Below are positions 5,522 to 6,316 of a stretch of 6,316 bases of DNA, in pieces (position 1 is the first letter of the stretch; each line of letters begins with the position of its first letter). The stretch comes from an uncultured Bacillaceae bacterium (lineage in GTDB: Bacteria; Bacillota; Bacilli; Bacillales; Caldibacillaceae): assembly GCA_937983015.1 (NCBI GenBank), contig CALKAK010000168.1:1-6316 (forward strand), given 5' to 3'. The position numbers and the translations under genes were made by a program. The notes beneath the pieces are model-generated. The model was not told where the DNA came from. It made no database searches and was given only the letters and a program-made list of their open reading frames with translations.

Positions 5522-6316
5522 TCATATTCGATTCCAGAAACGTTGCCGGGCTATGGCCTTAACAAATTCTTCACCAAAATTCGCTGCTTGATCGGCAAAC
5601 ACCACACCGGCTAAATTATTTTCCTTTGATGCTTGAATATAAGACGAGCCGGTTGTTGCGACTCCGATCGGTTTATAGTTTTTATAAGCAACGTAAATAA
5701 AATCTTTGATACTTCCCTGGAAATGATGCGGATCGCTCGCTGAACCACCGACGACATATAGTGCATCGACTAAATAGGGGCTTGTTGTTAAAAACGTCTC
5801 ATCGACTTTTAACCTTGTGCCATCATTACCGGTTACTGTTCCCAGTCGTTCGCTAATGATCGTTATGAAAACACCATTTTTCCGCAGCGCCTCCAGTGTG
5901 CGTTTCACTTCTGCTCCATTAAAATCATTACCGATTAACACGCCAACTTTCATTGTAGTTGCATAACGCGGCGTATTTTCTTGACTTAATGACGGATATT
6001 TCGTATTTACAGGTACATGTGTGCCGGATGGCCGCCTGACACCGATATTATCCGCCACGATATTCGCTAATTGTTTATCTACGTTCACTAACAAGTTAAC
6101 ATTTTGTTGACGGACGGATTCGCTTTTTACTTTTCCGAGTTGATAGCTAAATCCTTCAATGGTGTGCTGCTTTTCAACGGGGCTAAGACTATTCCAGAAA
6201 ATCCTTACCTGTGTAAAGAAATCATTAAATGAAGGGCTGCGTTCGCGTGTGACCCTTCCTTCCACCCGGCGAGGATAGCTAGCAAAACCGCCTTCTTCCG
6301 GTGGTGTTGTATACGG
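5522..6316 (-). CDS. katE: Large-subunit catalase (KatE-type), C-terminal part
   Basis: The last 264 residues of a heme catalase of the large-subunit (clade 2, HPII/KatE) type; the 5' part lies beyond position 6316. The heme and active-site regions are therefore outside the window. The visible part begins PYTTPPEEGGFASYPRR (1-17), a motif region typical of KatE enzymes, and continues through the helical end of the catalase core (to about residue 90; LSPVEKQHTIEGFSYQLGKV). From MKVGVLIG (about 122) to the end comes the flavodoxin-like DJ-1/PfpI-related domain that marks large-subunit catalases. The elbow position reads ATTGSS without cysteine, as expected because this domain is not catalytic in these enzymes. 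It decomposes hydrogen peroxide, and in B. subtilis katE belongs to the general stress response. The gene ends at its own terminator. It replaces the ybaJ/ribosomal genes expected next to ybaK. Confidence 0.93.
   Translation of the reverse strand, partial: PYTTPPEEGGFASYPRRVEGRVTRERSPSFNDFFTQVRIFWNSLSPVEKQHTIEGFSYQLGKVKSESVRQQNVNLLVNVDKQLANIVADNIGVRRPSGTHVPVNTKYPSLSQENTPRYATTMKVGVLIGNDFNGAEVKRTLEALRKNGVFITIISERLGTVTGNDGTRLKVDETFLTTSPYLVDALYVVGGSASDPHHFQGSIKDFIYVAYKNYKPIGVATTGSSYIQASKENNLAGVVFADQAANFGEEFVKAIARQRFWNRI

Noticed and set aside
1..6316. CRISPR array, insertion sequence, tRNA or phage elements
   Set aside because: No regularly spaced direct repeats, transposase fragments, terminal repeats or tRNA cloverleaf patterns were seen anywhere in the window.

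Overview
The window looks like a chromosomal segment of an endospore-forming Bacillaceae species. It is AT-rich, has strong Shine-Dalgarno sequences, uses GTG and TTG starts, and carries a compact sporulation/germination cluster. Gene content and strand pattern match, in reversed orientation, the Bacillus subtilis neighbourhood ybaK-cwlD-salA(ybaL)-gerD-kbaA-pdaB(ybaN)-rrn. The species cannot be named from this sequence alone.

Layout, left to right. Positions 1-190 hold the leader and tandem promoters (P1, P2) of an rRNA operon that reads leftwards out of the window; its 16S gene would lie just beyond position 1. Divergent from it is pdaB (464-1216, +), a sporulation polysaccharide deacetylase homologue. 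kbaA (1378-2022, -), a membrane protein of the KinB phosphorelay input, converges on pdaB. gerD (2183-2752, +) is the germinosome lipoprotein and ends at a strong bidirectional terminator shared with salA (2792-3883, -), a Mrp-type P-loop ATPase. Next on the minus strand come cwlD (3975-4706), a spore-cortex amidase, and ybaK (4785-5231), which is broken by a single in-frame TGA. An intergenic stretch with short palindromes follows. The window closes with the C-terminal part of a large-subunit catalase (5522-6316, -) and its terminator.

Functional theme. KbaA feeds sporulation initiation. CwlD makes the cortex modification needed for cortex breakdown at germination. PdaB maintains spore cortex or dormancy late in sporulation. 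GerD assembles nutrient germinant receptors. SalA is a growth-phase regulator. The genes alternate in strand and appear to have separate promoters (candidate sigma-E, sigma-G and sigma-A sites are listed), so this is a conserved neighbourhood and not one operon.

The region is mostly recognisable, and I see no undescribed multi-gene system. The points most worth a second look are the ybaK nonsense codon in an otherwise intact frame, an Asp-to-Asn change at the catalytic-base position of PdaB, a hairpin at the cwlD start region that overlaps its candidate promoter and abuts its Shine-Dalgarno, and a catalase gene where B. subtilis has ybaJ and ribosomal protein genes.
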